A DNA stretch of 64,000 nucleotides, from assembly GCA_009801015.1 (NCBI GenBank), contig VHZZ01003650.1, positions 24,036-88,035 of the forward strand, given 5' to 3'. Position numbers and translations under genes: made by a program. The notes beneath the pieces were generated by a model that saw only the letters and a program-made list of their open reading frames with translations, searched no databases and was not told the origin of the DNA. Source of the stretch: Silene noctiflora. Its lineage: Eukaryota > Streptophyta > Magnoliopsida > Caryophyllales > Caryophyllaceae. Each line of letters starts with the position of its first letter. Position 1 is the stretch's first letter. Shown here piece by piece: positions 60,956 to 64,000 of this stretch.

Positions 60956-63791
60956 ATGTCGATTGCCATTTTATTGAGACACCTTTCCTTTAATAATTTT
61001 GCCAACCATCGCATTTCCCACCCTCAATGGTACGTACCGCTACTATTCTCTCTTTATCTACGATTCAATTCATTGATTCATTGAATGAAAAGAGTTTGCG
61101 AGGTTAAGACGGTTTTAAGTAAGACCTACCGATAATGTGACTGTTTTCTTGTATTATTTCAAGGATATTGTTGAATCATATAGGTTGACGAGGAATGCTG
61201 TTAGATGTTTTTCACACAACAATGCTGATGCTTCTGGATTTCCTGTTAGATATATTTCTAAGAGACGTCAATATGTTGATAATAAACAATCCCCTTCTTC
61301 AGCCACAGACATTTCTCTTCAACAGGGGATTCCCTCCAAGAGTTTTCAAGGTCTTCGAGTAGATAGTACTGAAGAAAAGATGCTGAAAAGCGAGGGTAAG
61401 ATGACATGTACCTNNNNNNNNNNNNNNNNNNNNNNNNNNNNNNNNNNNNNNNNNNNNNNNNNNNNNNNNNNNNNNNNNNNNNNNNNNNNNNNNNNNNNNN
61501 NNNNNNNNNNNNNNNNNNNNNNNNNNNNNNNNNNNNNNNNNNNNNNNNNNNNNNNNNNNNNNNNNNNNNNNNNNNNNNNNNNNNNNNNNNNNNNNNNNNN
61601 NNNNNNNNNNNNNNNNNNNNNNNNNNNNNNNNNNNNNNNNNNNNNNNNNNNNNNNNNNNNNNNNNNNNNNNNNNNNNNNNNNNNNNNNNNNNNNNNNNNN
61701 NNNNNNNNNNNNNNNNNNNNNNNNNNNNNNNNNNNNNNNNNNNNNNNNNNNNNNNNNNNNNNNNNNNNNNNNNNNNNNNNNNNNNNNNNNNNNNNNNNNN
61801 NNNNNNNNNNNNNNNNNNNNNNNNNNNNNNNNNNNNNNNNNNNNNNNNNNNNNNNNNNNNNNNNNNNNNNNNNNNNNNNNNNNNNNNNNNNNNNNNNNNN
61901 NNNNNNNNNNNNNNNNNNNNNNNNNNNNNNNNNNNNNNNNNNNNNNNNNNNNNNNNNNNNNNNNNNNNNNNNNNNNNNNNNNNNNNNNNNNNNNNNNNNN
62001 NNNNNNNNNNNNNNNNNNNNNNNNNNNNNNNNNNNNNNNNNNNNNNNNNNNNNNNNNNNNNNNNNNNNNNCGAGTAGAGAATACTGAGGGAAAGATGCTG
62101 AAAAGCAAGGGTAAGCTGACATATACCTCGTTCAGTTCTTAATACGGTACTGTTGTTGCTGTGCCGTTAGTTGTTGGAATACTGAACTTGTGATTTTTAA
62201 TATCACTAAGGTCCAATATTGAACCACTGGGACGGGCATGAAAAAGACTTAACCGATGAAGAACATATAAAAGTCCACAAGCATGTTGTTGATTCGACTT
62301 CGACTGTATTTCCGTGCAAGAGTTTTCAAGATCTTCGAGTAGATAGTACTGAGGGAAAGATGCTGAAAAGCGAGGGTAAGATGACATGTACCTCGTTTAA
62401 TTCTAAATACGGTACTGGTAATACTAATGCAGTATGCACCTTTGTTTTTGTTCATGTTGTAAGTTGTTGGAATGTTTTATTTTCCTGTGGAGCCAAATGC
62501 TTACTATTATTGGTTTTTGGGACAATGGCTCATCAAACTACCCTGATTTATTTTTTTTGCATAGTAGCAGTCATTTCACACCATCCTCAATGCAATCATG
62601 CAATTTTAATTAGGGGTCATCCTTGCTGGACTAGGTTAATGTTATTGTTTTAGTTGTTGCTGTGGCGTTAGTTGTTGGAATACTGAACTTGTGATTTTTA
62701 AAATCACTAAGGTCCAATTTTGAACCACCGGCACGGGCATGAAAAAGACTTAACCGATGAAGAACCTATAAAAGTCCACAAGCAGGTTGTTGACTGCATG
62801 AAAACAGGTGAAGTTGTTGCACACAACTCGCTGACATACAAGAGCGGTGGTCGAAGAGAGGGTATCATATTGAATGAAGAGTTGGGTAGCGATGGGCTTG
62901 TAGATGAAGAATGCATGGAAGGGCTTGAGGAAGTATGCGAGGATGTAGAGTCAAACAATACGTATTTCAAAGCACCTGATGACAAGACTAGAAAAGGTGC
63001 TGAGAAGTTGGCTGTTCAATTGCTTGCAAGAAGGTTGGCCAACGGACACACTATTCAAATTGGCAATCTCCTATATCCAAAATATTCATCATACTTTAAC
63101 TAGTCCATTTGATGAATTATGTTTTCTTTATTTGCAGGGCATTTACTGTAGTTGAGCTCAGAAAAAAACTTGGTGCGAAGCTTTTTCCTCTTAATATTGT
63201 TGAGGCAGTTGTGCGTGATTTCCAGAACAGGTTGGTCATGATGTTGCCCGCGTAGGTTCTCCTAAGTTCTATTACCCTGTCCCAATTTAATTTTCCCCAG
63301 TTGGCTTTGTTGGTCAGCCTTTGTCAAACTTTGCTCATTAATTTCTCAAGATATATATAGTGGTCAAATATTCAAGTTTAAAATTTGTAATCTTTGATTT
63401 ATCGATTTATATTATTATGTTTTGAAAGTTGTAGACTTGTAGGTATGGTAATCAGTGAGAAAATCTCATTCAAAGTCGACATCGTTTGACCACTAATGTA
63501 AAATGAGGAGAATATAGACGAGTTGAGGCAAGTAATATGCTTCTTCATTTTATGAGAAAGTTCTTGGTCATTAACTTTGGCTGCACTACATATTGTGGAA
63601 TTTAAAATACGTTCGGAAGCAAATTCATGAGATTGTGGATATGAGTACTGGGTCTTGCTTTGTATCGATATCTCACTGTTTGTCTTGCTATTGGCTTTGG
63701 CAGGGGGCTGATCAATGACTCCCTTTATGCAGAAACATTCTCTCATTCTAGATGGAAGTCCTCAAGTTGGGGTCCAAGGCGAATCAAACAA
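60956..63791 (+). CDS. RECX: Organelle-targeted RecX-family protein (3' end outside window)
   Basis: Exons were read as 60956-61029, 61184-61395, a partial exon 62071-62110 at the right edge of the N gap, 62211-62375, 62712-63033, 63138-63230 and 63704-63791. Phases agree where they can be checked. The N-terminus (MSIAILLRHLSFNNFANHRI, then basic residues) looks like a mitochondrial or plastid presequence. The RecX core begins at RKGAEKLAVQLLARRAFTVV and continues with ELRKKLGAKLFPLNIVEAVV, RGLINDSLYAETF and SSWGPRRIKQ; the last third must lie beyond 64000. Bacterial RecX inhibits RecA, so a role in organellar recombination is plausible but inferred. Between presequence and core is a repeated module (DLRVDSTEGKMLKSEG) encoded by a duplicated symmetric exon. 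Confidence 0.8.
61109..61136. mobile_element. Fragment of the TTAAGACGG MITE family
   Basis: GGTTAAGACGGTTTTAAGTAAGACC lies in RecX intron 1 and matches the end of the copy at 9277-9381 (CGTCTTAAGTAAGACC). Confidence 0.4.
61414..62070. other. Assembly gap (657 N)
   Basis: Unknown bases. The gap begins inside a RecX intron and ends inside a duplicated exon, so at least one exon start is hidden. The repeated unit next to it makes a repeat-caused gap likely. Confidence 0.95.
62071..62808 (+). repeat. RECX: Tandemly duplicated exon-intron unit of RecX gene
   Basis: Exon ends with CGAGTAGA and AAGATGCTGAAAAGC followed by GGGTAAG occur at 61358-61395, 62071-62110 and 62337-62375. The exon starts with CACTAAG|GTCCAAT occur at 62211 and 62712. 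The unit from 62071 to 62337 is 266 bp. The exon (165 bp, 55 codons) is phase 1 at both ends, so copies can be added without a frameshift. Confidence 0.85.
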
Positions 63792-64000
63792 GTAACCTTT
63801 CTTTCTTGATGATTTGTTTGCTCAACATCTTCTTTCCCTTTCTTTTCCATCCACTTTCGTTTACAAATAGAGACAATGTTACTAGGATAGCTATACAAGA
63901 GTCAGATATGAGGACAATTTTGATTGCTGAACAGCTATTAGACACTTCAAGGGTGCAACAAATTTAAAAACAACCGTGAGCAATGAGGACTAAACAGTGT

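Noticed and set aside
61137-61200. Start of the RecX gene at 61137 in one long frame
   Set aside because: The exon at 60956-61029 with a presequence-like start joins in phase to 61184; the upstream part of that frame is intron.
63279-63520. Possible Stowaway at TACCCTGTCCCAATTTAATT
   Set aside because: No inverse right end could be matched.
1-64000. LTR elements, CRISPR arrays, rRNA or operon-like clusters
   Set aside because: None was seen; reverse-transcriptase or integrase signatures did not appear in the translations, and there are no regularly spaced short repeats of CRISPR type.

Overview
The window is nuclear DNA of a flowering plant, almost certainly a eudicot. It has intron-rich genes with gt-ag borders, AT-rich introns, many MITEs, a Helitron and SINE pieces. 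Palindromic elements built on AAGACGGATAGTGGCCGTCTT and on gagacgg/ccgtctc remind me of Caryophyllales (spinach/beet/campion relatives), but that placement is a weak inference. I found no prokaryotic, organellar or viral gene block and no clear LTR element. Exon borders were read by hand from splice signals, reading-frame continuity and remembered protein families. They should be right to within a base or two, but no alignment was run.

Layout. (1) 1-4.45 kb, plus strand: the last six coding exons of VARICOSE (VCS/EDC4), the mRNA-decapping scaffold; its 5' part lies outside the window. (2) 6.04-6.48 kb, minus: a single-exon small chloroplast J-protein (J11-like). A palindromic MITE lies just upstream of its TATA box. 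(3) 6.6-9.4 kb: a transposon-rich spacer with a MULE-type MITE (9-bp target duplication), a complete-looking non-autonomous Helitron and two palindromic MITEs. (4) 10.30-11.43 kb, plus: MYB80 (tapetum R2R3-MYB), three exons. (5) 11.60-29.99 kb, minus: PA200/Blm10 proteasome activator, 35 coding exons, 1802 residues, one GC-AG intron. MYB80 and PA200 meet tail to tail. (6) 30-33.3 kb: divergent spacer with a Helitron 3' end and a palindromic MITE. (7) 33.34-49.53 kb, plus: RST1, 25 coding exons, 1842 residues. (8) 50.29-58.66 kb, plus: kelch-repeat protein, 16 exons, 510 residues. (9) 59.37-60.40 kb, plus: DUF868 protein, two exons, 299 residues. (10) 60.96-63.8 kb and beyond, plus: organellar RecX-family gene with a tandemly duplicated 55-codon exon next to an assembly gap; its 3' end lies outside the window.

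How the genes relate. This is an ordinary plant gene neighbourhood, not an operon. Two genes act in cytoplasmic mRNA surveillance: VCS in 5' decapping and RST1 in exosome/SKI 3' decay. PA200 and the J-protein act in protein quality control, and MYB80 in anther development. Nothing in the sequence shows that they are co-regulated.

The observations most worth a second look are in the accessory DNA. One is a dispersed intronic repeat family with a common TAATTAAGGGA head and about 30-bp tandem units, at four sites. Another is a non-autonomous hAT element inside one of those copies, with an 8-bp target duplication, that carries perfect tRNA-like A and B boxes at tRNA spacing. The third is the duplicated RecX exon module. 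I did not find a wholly new biological system that I could defend.
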